Shown here: positions 7,391 through 17,700 of the stretch, piece after piece | Position numbering within the stretch: the stretch's first letter is position 1 | How the letters are laid out: every line of letters starts with the position of its first letter | From: an uncultured Bacillota bacterium | GTDB lineage: Bacteria > Bacillota_I > Bacilli_A > RF39 > UBA660 | DNA: 50,148 bases | Assembly (NCBI GenBank): GCA_946630315.1 | Contig: CAMOYT010000006.1 | Coordinates: 1-50,148 of the forward strand | Direction of reading: 5' to 3' | Translations under genes and position numbers: made by a program | Notes under the pieces: generated by a model | What the model saw: only the letters and a program-made list of their open reading frames with translations | What the model was told of the DNA's origin: nothing | The model's database searches: none

Positions 7391-8938
7391 ATGAATAAGA
7401 ATATAGGTATTTATATTGTATTTATCATTGTTATTTTTATTGGTATTTCTTATTTTATTAATATAAACAAAGTATCTAATACTACTTCTATATCTTTTTA
7501 TCCTACATGTAGTATTAGTGAAGAAGATACACCATATTCAATTAATGGAGTAAAAGAATGGACTACTTCACCAAGAACAATTTCTATTAATTGCCAAGAT
7601 AAAGATAATAATTGTCTTCAAAAAGAGTATACTGCTACTTTTAAAGAAGATGGTTTAATTAATTACATAACTATATCTGATACAGATGGTAATAAAAAGA
7701 AATGTGCAGTTACTACATATATAGATAAAACAAAACCAGAAATAATAGTTAGATTATTCAAATTAGATGAAGAAGGAACAAAAAGTGGTAGACCAATAGG
7801 AGAATTCTCTTCTAATGAAAAAGCAATTATCGAAACAAAAGATATTAAAAATAATATTAATGGTTATTTAAATAATGAATATTACCCATATGGAGTATAT
7901 ATTGAAGTAGAAATAAAAGATAATTTATCTTTAAAAAATTATATCTATGAAGAAAAAGAAAATGAAAAGTTTGTAATAAAAGATAAAAAGAATTATCAAG
8001 ATAAACAAACTACTAAAGAAAAATTAATAACAGATGATACTCTTCATTACATTTTAGAACAAGAAGGAGAAGAAACTAGTAAAATTACTTTAGTAGATGG
8101 AGCTAATCATAAATCTGAAATAACAATTAATCTTTTATTAGATAGGACACCACCAACAATACCTACAGTAAAAATGTATAAATGGAAAGATAATAATACT
8201 AAGCCAACTAATTCTACATCTTTAGAAGAATATACATCTAATGAATGGACATCTGAAAAGATATATACAGAGCCAATTAATTCTAAAGATGAAATATCAG
8301 ATAATATAACATATTTGTTTAATTCATCAGGTACAACAACTTTGTTTAAAGGATTCTCTGATAAAAGTAGAAACATAACATCTCAAGGAATATCTAAAAT
8401 ATCATATCAAGCTTGTGATGAAGCAAAAAACTGTTCAAAACCTAGTCCAGAACAAATAATAAAAATAGATCGAACTGGACCTTACTTTGAACCAATAATA
8501 ACTTCATCTAAAAGCAAATATAATACTAAAACAATTAACTATTCATTTACTGCTAAAGACGCATTAAGTGGAGTAGAAAAATATTGTATTGGAATAGATA
8601 AAGAATGTACTCCTAATATTAGTACTTTAGATAATAAAAATATAGAAGTTAAAGATTATGACTTAAAAGTAAATGATTATGATGGTTCTATTAAAAAAAT
8701 ATATCTATGTGTAGCAGATAAAGTAAATAATGTTATTTGCCACAATACTGAATATAAAGTATATAAAAAATGTTCAACTACAGTAATTAAAGAAAAATGT
8801 CTTACTTATAGTACATGTAATTGTAAGACTAACAAATCATTTGCAGATAAAGAAATTACAACTATAGATAAATATTTAAACATCACATGTGATACATCAA
8901 CTAAAATAAATGACTGTTCAAAAAAATGTAGGTGTTAA
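7391..8938 (+). CDS. Membrane-anchored Ig-like surface protein, Cys-rich tail
   Basis: 515 residues: one N-terminal hydrophobic helix (about 4-23), then an exported region. Residues about 38-200 match, block for block, residues about 240-410 of the giant prepilin downstream: a Cys-containing domain ending CAVTTYIDKTKP, followed by the NGYLNNEYYPYGVYIE region. Further Ig-like segments begin with LDRTPPTIPTVKMY and IDRTGPYF. The last 60 residues are Cys-rich (CNCKTNK, CSKKCRC). No LPXTG or prepilin motif, so it is probably held by the N-terminal helix. Likely a partner or sensor of the pilus-like neighbour; this is inference from shared domains and adjacency. Confidence 0.75.
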   Translation: MNKNIGIYIVFIIVIFIGISYFININKVSNTTSISFYPTCSISEEDTPYSINGVKEWTTSPRTISINCQDKDNNCLQKEYTATFKEDGLINYITISDTDGNKKKCAVTTYIDKTKPEIIVRLFKLDEEGTKSGRPIGEFSSNEKAIIETKDIKNNINGYLNNEYYPYGVYIEVEIKDNLSLKNYIYEEKENEKFVIKDKKNYQDKQTTKEKLITDDTLHYILEQEGEETSKITLVDGANHKSEITINLLLDRTPPTIPTVKMYKWKDNNTKPTNSTSLEEYTSNEWTSEKIYTEPINSKDEISDNITYLFNSSGTTTLFKGFSDKSRNITSQGISKISYQACDEAKNCSKPSPEQIIKIDRTGPYFEPIITSSKSKYNTKTINYSFTAKDALSGVEKYCIGIDKECTPNISTLDNKNIEVKDYDLKVNDYDGSIKKIYLCVADKVNNVICHNTEYKVYKKCSTTVIKEKCLTYSTCNCKTNKSFADKEITTIDKYLNITCDTSTKINDCSKKCRC

Positions 8939-8950
8939 GCTACATTTTTA
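8922..8950 (+). terminator. Probable terminator
   Basis: Perfect stem 8922-8931 with 8940-8949, the stop codon TAA (8936-8938) in the loop. The trailing T run is interrupted by AAA, so termination may be partial and some read-through into the prepilin gene is likely. Confidence 0.6.
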
Positions 8951-9015
8951 AATTTTAGTATAAAAAAAGTTGAGTATTTACGTGAAAAAATAGAATATTA
9001 AAATAGGGTGATTGC

Positions 9016-12000
9016 ATGAATATAAATAATAAAGGATTTACTATGGTAGAGTTATTAGCAGCAGTTGCTATTTTAGCAATAATTTCAGGACTTGCTATTA
9101 GTGGAGTATCACGCATTTTATCTAAAGCCCATGAAGAATATTATAAAAGTACTGAAAAGAATCTTGTTCTAGCAGCACAAAGCTATGTACAATCAAACAA
9201 ATCTAAATTACCAAAAATAATAGGTAAAAAGACTAAAATAACTGCAAAAGAGTTAAGAGAGGCTAACTATTTAAAAAGTGATTTAACTACTTATAACGGA
9301 AAGACTAAATGTGATGAAGAAAAAACATATGTAAATGTCTTTAAATATGGTAAATCAGATTATTCATATACAGCATATTTAACATGTAAGCCAGATAGAG
9401 AAGCAAAAGAACAATTAAAAGATGATACTCCAACACTTGATGTTAAATTTCCAGGAAATTATGAAGAGTTAAGAACAGCTAATGTAACAATAGATATACA
9501 AGGAAGTGGCGATAGTACTGTTAAATTATTGAGTTATACTTATACACTTTATTATTTTGACAATAATACTAATAAATATGTTCAATTAATGAGTTCAGGA
9601 AGCGTAGAAAGTAGACAATTGAGTGTTAGTAAAACAATAAATTTATCAAAATATACATTGCATGGAAGTAAAAGAATAAAAGTAGTAGTATCTGCAACCA
9701 ATATCAATGGTAATAGTAAAAGTGGAGCATTTATGAATGATTATCAAGATAAAACTCCACCATCTTGTGATATAAAAGATGTCGATAAACCAAATACGCC
9801 AAAAGGAGTAAAGAAATGGGTCAATGATAAAAGAACTATTACTGTAGGTTGTGATGATCATGATGGATCAGGTTGTGAAAAAGAAAAATATACTAAAACA
9901 TTTACAAATAATAGTATAACTGGATTCATAACAATAAAAGATGTAGAAGGTAATACAAGAAAATGTGAAGTAACAACTTATATTGATAAGACAGCACCTA
10001 CATTAACAGTTAATATTTATAAAGCAAACTCTCATGGAAATAAAACAGGAGATGTCTTAAAGAGTGTAACAGTAAATAATAAAAATAAAAATGATACTAT
10101 TAAATCAAGTAATTTACCAAATAATAATAATGGTTGGTTAAATAAAGCAAAATACCCATATGGTATAGTAATAGAAACAATAACAACTGATGATATAGCA
10201 CTAAGACAAATCCTTGTAGAAGAAAATGCTAAGAATATAAAGAAAGATTCAAGTAATAGAAAAACATTATCTACATTATCAAATATAACGCATCCATATG
10301 AGTTCCCTAATGCAGAAACAAAAGCAGTTAAAAATAATAATCCAGATAAAGATACAGTAGGAACAAGAAGGCAATTAGTAGACGAAGGTTCAAGATATAC
10401 AAAAATTACAGTAAAAGATGGATTTCAAAATACTGTAACAGTAACACTAGAAATGGATATTGATAGAACAGAACCAAATGCCCCAACAGTAAATGGTTAT
10501 CAAAAGATTAGTAAAGATAGTCCACCAAACCATGAAACAGGTCTAGCTGGATATACATTTGATACATGGCTAAAAGGCTGGGTATTAACAAAGGCAAGTA
10601 CATCAACAGATAGCATGTCAGGATTAGAAGGTTATTTCTTAACAACATCTGGTCAAGGAAATAATGATGTAACAGATAGTAGACAAGTTTATAGAAACGT
10701 AAATATAGAAGAAGGAACAGTAACAATCAAGTATAGAGCAAGAGACTATGCAGGTAACTGGTCATCATATACTACAAAAAAAGTAAAACTTGACAGAAAA
10801 GGTCCAACAGCTCCAACCGTTAATGGTTATAAGAAAAACAATGCAACAGATGTATCATCAGCAAGTGGCTTATCAGCATACACATTTGATACATGGCTAA
10901 AAGGCTGGGTATTTACAAAAGCAAGTTCATCAACTGATGGAGGCTCAGGAGTAGAAGGCTATTATCTAACAACATCAGGACAATCAAATGATGTAATAGA
11001 TAAAAGACAAGACCATAGAAATGTAAATGTATCCGAGGGAACAGTAACAATCAAATATCGAGCAAAAGATAATGTAGGTAATTGGTCAGAATATACTACA
11101 AAAACAGTAAAACTAGATAGAGTAGCACCAAGCGCTCCGACAGTAAATGGATATCAAAAAATTGATAAGGAAGATCCACCAAACCATGAAATAGGCTTAA
11201 GTGCATACACATTTGATACATGGTTAAAAGGCTGGGTACTAACAAAAGCAAGTTCATCAACTGATGGAGGTTCAGGAGTAGAAGGATATTATCTGACAAC
11301 ATCAGGTCAAGGAGATAATGATGTAACAAATAGTAGGCAAGTATATAGAAACGTGAATGTATCCGAGGGAACAGTAACAATCAAATATCGAGCAAAAGAT
11401 AATGCAGGAAATTGGTCAGATTATACAATAAAAACAGTAAAACTAGATAGAAAAGCACCAAGTTCCCCAACAGTAACTGGTTATAAAAAATCAAATGATA
11501 CTAATGTTTCTAGTTCAAGTGGTCTTTCAACACATGATAGTGACACTTGGTTAAGTGGTTACTTATTTGTACAAGCATCTGGTTCATCTGATGGCGGTGT
11601 TGGAGGTGTTAAATACTATTTAACAACATCAGGGCAACCAACAGATGCAACTAACAGTCAACAATCAGGTAGAAATGTAAACAATGAAGGAACTGTTACA
11701 GTTAAATATAAAGCCTGTGATTCATTATCTAATTGCAGTAGTTATACCGAATATAAATCGAAATTGGATAGAACAGCTCCAGATGCCACAGTATCTCTTG
11801 AGGGTTCTAATGGAGAAAGTGACTGGAATAAAGTAAAATATAAATGTACTGACGATAGAAGTGGATGTAAAGTATATAAAGACTATAAAACAATAAATTT
11901 AACCAGTGATTTGAGTTTGGCTTTAGAAGACAACGCAGGAAATAAAGCCACTAAAAAACCAGTTCAATATGCTAAGTTATATTTAGTTCATATTGTCGGA

Positions 12001-12378
12001 AAGACAGGTAGTCCACCAAATTATTCTTCACGTTCTAGTGCTGTAGATAGTAGTGAAACAGAAACAGTTCAATTCATAAAAAATATGAATACAGGTACAA
12101 CAAAAAGAGACACAGTCGCAACATTTAAAATGGAATTTAAAGTAGACGGAAAGAAATTTGTAGGTAAACCAAATGGTTTTGACGATGACCCAATCACAGG
12201 AGGATATTGGACTAATTCTTCAAGTGGTTGCGGTAAAAGTGGTGAAAAATTTGCCATTTGGTCAGACATAGAACCAAATATGATACATGATAAAAAAATG
12301 TACTCATGTTACTACTGCAGAAAATGCTCTTCAAACAAAATTTTATGTAGTAATGGTAAATCTTGTAGTAATAGTTAA
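9016..12378 (+). CDS. Giant prepilin-type protein with four Ig-like tandem repeats
   Basis: 1120 residues. The N-terminus MNINNKG|FTMVELLAAVAI is a class III/type IV prepilin signal: a short basic leader, cleavage after G7, F8, conserved E12 (position 5 of the mature protein) and a hydrophobic helix to about residue 32. A pilin-like head follows to about 135 with a Cys pair. Next come a beta-domain, the Cys domain shared with the 7391 protein, and four repeats of 107-110 residues (residues 483-917) each starting with a DR-x-x-P-x-x-P-T-V motif. The C-terminal Cys-rich region has CYYCRKC. Normal pilins have 120-200 residues. Likely processed by the peptidase at 39110. A role as pilus-tip or surface adhesin is inferred. 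Confidence 0.82.
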   Translation: MNINNKGFTMVELLAAVAILAIISGLAISGVSRILSKAHEEYYKSTEKNLVLAAQSYVQSNKSKLPKIIGKKTKITAKELREANYLKSDLTTYNGKTKCDEEKTYVNVFKYGKSDYSYTAYLTCKPDREAKEQLKDDTPTLDVKFPGNYEELRTANVTIDIQGSGDSTVKLLSYTYTLYYFDNNTNKYVQLMSSGSVESRQLSVSKTINLSKYTLHGSKRIKVVVSATNINGNSKSGAFMNDYQDKTPPSCDIKDVDKPNTPKGVKKWVNDKRTITVGCDDHDGSGCEKEKYTKTFTNNSITGFITIKDVEGNTRKCEVTTYIDKTAPTLTVNIYKANSHGNKTGDVLKSVTVNNKNKNDTIKSSNLPNNNNGWLNKAKYPYGIVIETITTDDIALRQILVEENAKNIKKDSSNRKTLSTLSNITHPYEFPNAETKAVKNNNPDKDTVGTRRQLVDEGSRYTKITVKDGFQNTVTVTLEMDIDRTEPNAPTVNGYQKISKDSPPNHETGLAGYTFDTWLKGWVLTKASTSTDSMSGLEGYFLTTSGQGNNDVTDSRQVYRNVNIEEGTVTIKYRARDYAGNWSSYTTKKVKLDRKGPTAPTVNGYKKNNATDVSSASGLSAYTFDTWLKGWVFTKASSSTDGGSGVEGYYLTTSGQSNDVIDKRQDHRNVNVSEGTVTIKYRAKDNVGNWSEYTTKTVKLDRVAPSAPTVNGYQKIDKEDPPNHEIGLSAYTFDTWLKGWVLTKASSSTDGGSGVEGYYLTTSGQGDNDVTNSRQVYRNVNVSEGTVTIKYRAKDNAGNWSDYTIKTVKLDRKAPSSPTVTGYKKSNDTNVSSSSGLSTHDSDTWLSGYLFVQASGSSDGGVGGVKYYLTTSGQPTDATNSQQSGRNVNNEGTVTVKYKACDSLSNCSSYTEYKSKLDRTAPDATVSLEGSNGESDWNKVKYKCTDDRSGCKVYKDYKTINLTSDLSLALEDNAGNKATKKPVQYAKLYLVHIVGKTGSPPNYSSRSSAVDSSETETVQFIKNMNTGTTKRDTVATFKMEFKVDGKKFVGKPNGFDDDPITGGYWTNSSSGCGKSGEKFAIWSDIEPNMIHDKKMYSCYYCRKCSSNKILCSNGKSCSNS
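10462..11766 (+). repeat. Four tandem Ig-like coding repeats (330, 324, 330, 321 bases)
   Basis: Units: 10462-10791, 10792-11115, 11116-11445, 11446-11766. Units 1 and 3 share a YQKI...PPNHE insert, units 2 and 4 share a YKK-N...VSS-SGL insert, an A-B-A-B order. All contain DTWL-G, LTTSGQ and a (K)Y(R/K)A(K/R)D type motif. Units 2 and 3 share long nearly identical DNA stretches. Confidence 0.9.
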
Positions 12379-12403
12379 AAGAATGACTAAGTCATTCTTT
12401 TTT
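12377..12403 (+). terminator. Rho-independent terminator
   Basis: Perfect 11-base stem 12377-12387 with 12391-12401, loop TAA, then T's. It ends the prepilin gene. Confidence 0.85.
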
Positions 12404-12411
12404 GTTATAAT
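12403..12411 (+). promoter_or_regulatory. Extended -10 promoter of addB
   Basis: TGTTATAAT directly abuts the terminator T run. No good -35 is seen. AGAGGTGA lies just before ATG 12428. Confidence 0.55.
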
Positions 12412-12427
12412 AAAAGAGGTGATTTAT

Positions 12428-14725
12428 ATGAATAGATTAATAGTTTGTCCTAATAATGAAAAAGAAAAAATATTAGAAAAATTATCTAAAGATAAGATAC
12501 TACATAATATAAAATTTATGACAAAAGAAGAATTTATTAATAATTATTATTTTTCATATAATGATAATGCACTATTTTATCTAATGAATAAATATAATTT
12601 ACATATAGATGTTGCTAAAGTATATTTAAAATATTTATATGTAATAGATGAAAATAAATCTTATAAAAATACTAAGTTAAATAATTTAAAAGATATAAAA
12701 AATGACTTAATAACTAATAAATTATTAGTATTTAATAAAGCCTTTAAAAATAGTATTAAAAATACAAATATAGAAGTAAAGTCTTATTATGATTTAGAAA
12801 AATATGAAGAAGAATTATTAAATTATACTAATAATTTAGAATTAATTAATGTATCTAAAGATATCTATTCATTTAATAATATAGAAGAAGAAATAAACTT
12901 TGTAGCACTAAAAATAATAGAATTAATAAATAATAATATTGATATTAATAAAATATATATCTGCAACTTATCTAATGATTATTACTATAGTATTAATAAA
13001 ATATTTAGTTATTATAATATCCCCATAAACTTAGATAATAAAAATACTATTTATAGTACTAAAGTTGTAAAAGACTATCTAGAAACAAAAGAATTAGATT
13101 TAGAAGATACTAAAAAGTCTATTATTAATAAAAAGATAATTAATATCTTAAAAGATTTAAATAGTATTGATTCTAATTCTAAAGAGTATGAAACAATTCT
13201 TTTAGATAAGTTAAAAAATACCTATCTACCAATCAAAAAAATGAATAATGCTATAAATATAAGAGATATATATAAAGAAGAGTTCAATGATGATGAATAT
13301 ATCTTTATACTAGGATTTAATAATAACTTCTTAAATTTAAATAATGATACTGATTATTTAACAGATAAAGATAAAGAAGAAGTAAGTATGTATTCAACTA
13401 ATTATTTAAATAAAAGAAAGAAAGCTACTTTATCTAATATTTTAAATAATATAAAAAATATTACTTTATCTTATAGTAATAACTCTCCATTTAATACATA
13501 TTATAAGTCATCTCTAATAGATGAATATAGCTTAGAAGAAAAGGTAATTGATAATGATAAATATAATTATTCAAATATTTATAATAAATTAAGATTAGGA
13601 GAATACTTAGATAATTTCTATATTTATGGAGAAAAGGCTTCTAACTTAACTAAATTAAATAATACATATAAAATACCATATCGAGAATATTCTAATAATT
13701 ATTCTGGTATAAATAATGATACATATTTAAAACATCTCCCATATCCACTAAATTTAAGTTATACGTCATTAAATACATATAATGAATGTCATTTTAAATA
13801 CTATATAAGATATGTCTTAAGACTAGAACCATATGAAGATAAATTTAGTACTTTTGTAGGATCAATGTATCATGAAATATTGACATTATATAAAAAGACT
13901 AATTTTAATTTTGAAGAAGTATATAAAGAGTATTTAGAAAAGAAAGAATTATCTTTAAAAGAAAGATTATTATTAGTAAAAATAAAAGAAGACTTACTAT
14001 TATTAATTGATAAATTAAAAGAACAACAAAAATTAACTAATTATAATGAAGAATTATATGAAAAAAAATTAGAAGTACCATTAGATAAAGAAGTAGCAGT
14101 AAATATAATAGGTTATATTGATAAAATAATGTACTATAAAGAAGTAGAAGATATGTATTTCTCAATTATAGACTATAAAACAGGTACCATAGATACTCAT
14201 ATAGAGCCAATGAAATATGGTCTTCATATGCAACTACCAGTATATCTTTATTTAATACATTATTCTAAAGCTTTTACTTCTCCAATATTTACTGGAATCT
14301 ATTATCAAAACATTTTATTTAATTATCCTAAATGGAGTAAGAATCTTGAAAAAGAAGAAGAGACAAAATATTTGTTACAAGGTTATTCTACAACTAATTT
14401 AGATATTTTAAATCGTTTTGATAAGACATTTGAAGATTCTAAATTAATTAGAAGTATGAAATATGACAATGATAAGTTTGGACCATATACTAAAACAATT
14501 GATGATGATGAATTAATTAATTTAGTTAAATATACAAAAGATATTATCAATAAAAATGTTGATGAAATTATCTCAAGTGATTTTACTATTAATCCTAAAA
14601 TATATAATGGTAAAAATGTATCATGTGAATTTTGTAATTTTAAAGATGTATGTTACAAAAAAGATGATGATAATATCTATTTAGATAAAGTAGAAGACTT
14701 ATCATTTCTAGGAGGTGAAGAGTAA
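12428..14725 (+). CDS. addB: AddB/RexB-type helicase-nuclease subunit
   Basis: Subunit B of the AddAB complex, which resects double-strand breaks for recombination. 765 residues, shorter than the roughly 1150 of Bacillus AddB. Seen: degenerate N-terminal helicase-like region without a Walker A motif, and a C-terminal PD-(D/E)XK nuclease: LSYTSLNTYNECHFKYYIRY (first cluster Cys), GSMYHEIL, IIGYIDKI, IIDYKTG, then CEFCNFKDVC giving the remaining Cys of a 4Fe-4S cluster. ATG 12428 has a good ribosome binding site; a longer frame from 12287 would overlap the prepilin gene and the terminator. Its TAA overlaps the addA ATG by one base. Confidence 0.85.
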   Translation: MNRLIVCPNNEKEKILEKLSKDKILHNIKFMTKEEFINNYYFSYNDNALFYLMNKYNLHIDVAKVYLKYLYVIDENKSYKNTKLNNLKDIKNDLITNKLLVFNKAFKNSIKNTNIEVKSYYDLEKYEEELLNYTNNLELINVSKDIYSFNNIEEEINFVALKIIELINNNIDINKIYICNLSNDYYYSINKIFSYYNIPINLDNKNTIYSTKVVKDYLETKELDLEDTKKSIINKKIINILKDLNSIDSNSKEYETILLDKLKNTYLPIKKMNNAINIRDIYKEEFNDDEYIFILGFNNNFLNLNNDTDYLTDKDKEEVSMYSTNYLNKRKKATLSNILNNIKNITLSYSNNSPFNTYYKSSLIDEYSLEEKVIDNDKYNYSNIYNKLRLGEYLDNFYIYGEKASNLTKLNNTYKIPYREYSNNYSGINNDTYLKHLPYPLNLSYTSLNTYNECHFKYYIRYVLRLEPYEDKFSTFVGSMYHEILTLYKKTNFNFEEVYKEYLEKKELSLKERLLLVKIKEDLLLLIDKLKEQQKLTNYNEELYEKKLEVPLDKEVAVNIIGYIDKIMYYKEVEDMYFSIIDYKTGTIDTHIEPMKYGLHMQLPVYLYLIHYSKAFTSPIFTGIYYQNILFNYPKWSKNLEKEEETKYLLQGYSTTNLDILNRFDKTFEDSKLIRSMKYDNDKFGPYTKTIDDDELINLVKYTKDIINKNVDEIISSDFTINPKIYNGKNVSCEFCNFKDVCYKKDDDNIYLDKVEDLSFLGGEE

Positions 14726-17700
14726 TGGCTTGGACTAAAGAACAAGAAGAAGCAATAAATGCTGAAGGAAAAAACATAATAGTATCAGCTGGAGCAGGTT
14801 CAGGAAAAACTGCTGTCTTAACTGCAAGAGTAGAGCGAAAACTCCTAGAAGGAACTCATATTAACGAATTATTAGTTCTAACTTTTACTAATGCTGCCGC
14901 AGCAGAAATGAAAGAAAGAATTAGAAAGACTATTAATAAAAATAAAGACTTAGAAAAAGAAAAAGATCTAATAGATCAATCATATATTACTACTTTTGAT
15001 GCTTTTAGCTTAGCTATGTTAAAAAAATATCATACTAGATTAAATATAACTAATAATATTAAAGTATGTGATGAAGTATCCTTAGAATTAAAGAAAAAGG
15101 AAATATTAGAAGAAATATTTAATGAATATTACTTATCTCCCAAACAAGACTTTATAAAATTAATAAAAGACTTTTGTCTAAAAGATGATAAGGAATTATT
15201 AGATTATATATTAGCTTCTTATAAAAAAATAGAAATTAAATATAACAAAGAAGATTATATAAATAACTTTATGTCTTATTTTGCAGAAGTAGTAAAAAAT
15301 ACACCTAAAGAATATGAAAAATTATTATTAAATAAAATATCTGATATTAATAATTTAATAAAAGATATGTCAGAATACTTTGATGGAGAATACATAGAAA
15401 AAGTTAAAGATAATTTTAAAAAATTATTAGAAGCTACTTCATATAAAGAAATTTTAAATGGAATAGACTACAACAATAGATTAAATGTTCCAAAAGGTAC
15501 AGAAGAAGCTGGAAAAACACTAAAAGCTAATATCTTTGGACTTGCTAAAGAAATAAAAGATTTATGTCTATATAGTAATTTAGAAGAAATGCAAGAAGAG
15601 ATTTTATCAACAAAATCAAATGTTGAAGTACTAATTACTATCATTAGAGAACTACATACTAGATTAACTACTTATAAACAAGAAAATGATATATTTACCT
15701 TTAATGATATAGCTCATCTAGTAATAAAAGTAATAGAAGATAATGATGATATTAGAGAAGAATTAACTAATAGTTTTAAAGAAATACTAGTAGATGAATA
15801 TCAAGATACATCAGATACACAAGAGAAGTTTATATCATTAATATCTAATAACAATGTCTATATGGTAGGAGATATTAAACAATCAATCTATCGTTTTAGA
15901 AATGCTAATCCAAACATCTTTAAGTATAAATATGAAACCTATAGAGATACTGATCAAGGTATAAAAATAGATTTACTTAAAAATTTCCGTTCACGTGATG
16001 AGGTTTTGGCAAACATAAATCTAATATTTGATCAGTTTATGGATGCTGAAATAGGAGGAGCAGCCTATAGAGATAGTCATAGAATGATATTTGGTAATAA
16101 TACCTATATTGAAGAAGGAAAGACAAATCAAGATTACAATATGAATATTATTACTTATAATAAAGATGACTTAGATAAAGTAACTAAAGAGGAAGAAGAA
16201 GCTTTTATAATAGGAAATGACATCAAAGAAAAAATAGAAAACCACTATCAAGTCTTTGATAAAGATGAAAAAGAATTAAGAGATATTACATATAATGACT
16301 TTGTAATATTATTAGATAAATCTAAAAACTTTGATTTATTTAAAAAAATCTTTGAATATTTAGGAATACCACTAACTATTTTAAAAGAAACTACTCTTAA
16401 TAAAGATAATGATATTTTAGTAATAAAAAGTCTTTTAAAACTATTAATATCAATTAAAAATAATAATATAGATAAATATTCATTCTTAAGTGTGTCTAGA
16501 AGTTATTTATATAAGATAAGTGATGAAGAAATATATGACTATTTAATAAATGATAAACTTGAAGAATCAGACTTATATAAAGAATGTTTAGAATTAGTTA
16601 CTGATATAGATTTAATTACACCATCACAATTCATAAATAAAGTATTAGATTATTTTAATTATGATGAAAAACTATTAGAAATAGGTAATATTAAATCATT
16701 TAGAACTAGATTAGAATATTTAATTAATTTAGTAAAAGATTATGAAAACTTAGGTCATACTATCTATGATTTTGTAGATTATTTAGATGAAATATTTGAT
16801 AGTAGCCTAGATTTAAAATTTAATATTAATAGTGAAGTAGAAAATAGCGTCAGAATAATGACTATACATAAATCTAAAGGATTAGAATTCCCAGTATGTT
16901 ATTTTGCTAACTTTTCATCTCACTTCAATATTAGAGAATTATCAGAAAAGATTATTTTAGATAATAAGTATGGTTTTGTTTTACCTAAAGTAGCTAATTA
17001 TTATAAAGATACTATTCTAAAAACTTTATTAAAAGAACAATTTAAAAGAGATGAAATAAGTGAAAGAATAAGACTTCTTTATGTAGCACTAACTAGAGCA
17101 AAAGAAAAAATGATCATTGTACTTCCAGAAGAAGAAGAGACTATATTTCATGACTTTGTCCCAACCTATGAAAGAATAAAATATAATTCTTTTGAAAGTA
17201 TTATGAAGTCAATTTATACATCACTATTACCATTTGTTACAAAAACAAATGTAGTTGGAACAAAAGATTATTTAAAAGCTATAAAGAAAGAAAAACTAGA
17301 AAAAACTAATGATGTAGTAGAAGTAAAAGAACTGGAAATAGCTTCTACTGAATTAGAAGAAACACACTATTCTAAAGAAAGTCTTCATATTATAACTAAA
17401 GAAGAACAAGATAAGATGGATTTTGGTACTAAAGTTCATGAAGTATTAGAATTAATTGATTTCAATAATCCTAATTATGAAGACTTTGATATCTCAAATG
17501 ATATTAAAAATAAAGTATCCAGCTTTATAAATAGTGATTTTCTAAAACCATATCTAAAATCTAATTTATATAAAGAATATGAGTTTATCTATCAAGAAGA
17601 TAATAAAATAAGTCATGGAATAATAGACTTACTAATAGAAACAGATAATGAAATGATTATAGTTGATTATAAATTAAAAAATATAGATGATGAAGCATAT

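Noticed and set aside
10462-11766. Regular repeats as a CRISPR or mobile element
   Set aside because: The 321-330-base units are in frame, encode Ig-like domains and contain no short palindromic repeat or spacer pattern.
12287-12427. Longer addB frame starting at 12287
   Set aside because: It overlaps the prepilin 3' end, runs through a strong terminator and promoter, and lacks a ribosome binding site; ATG 12428 has all signals.
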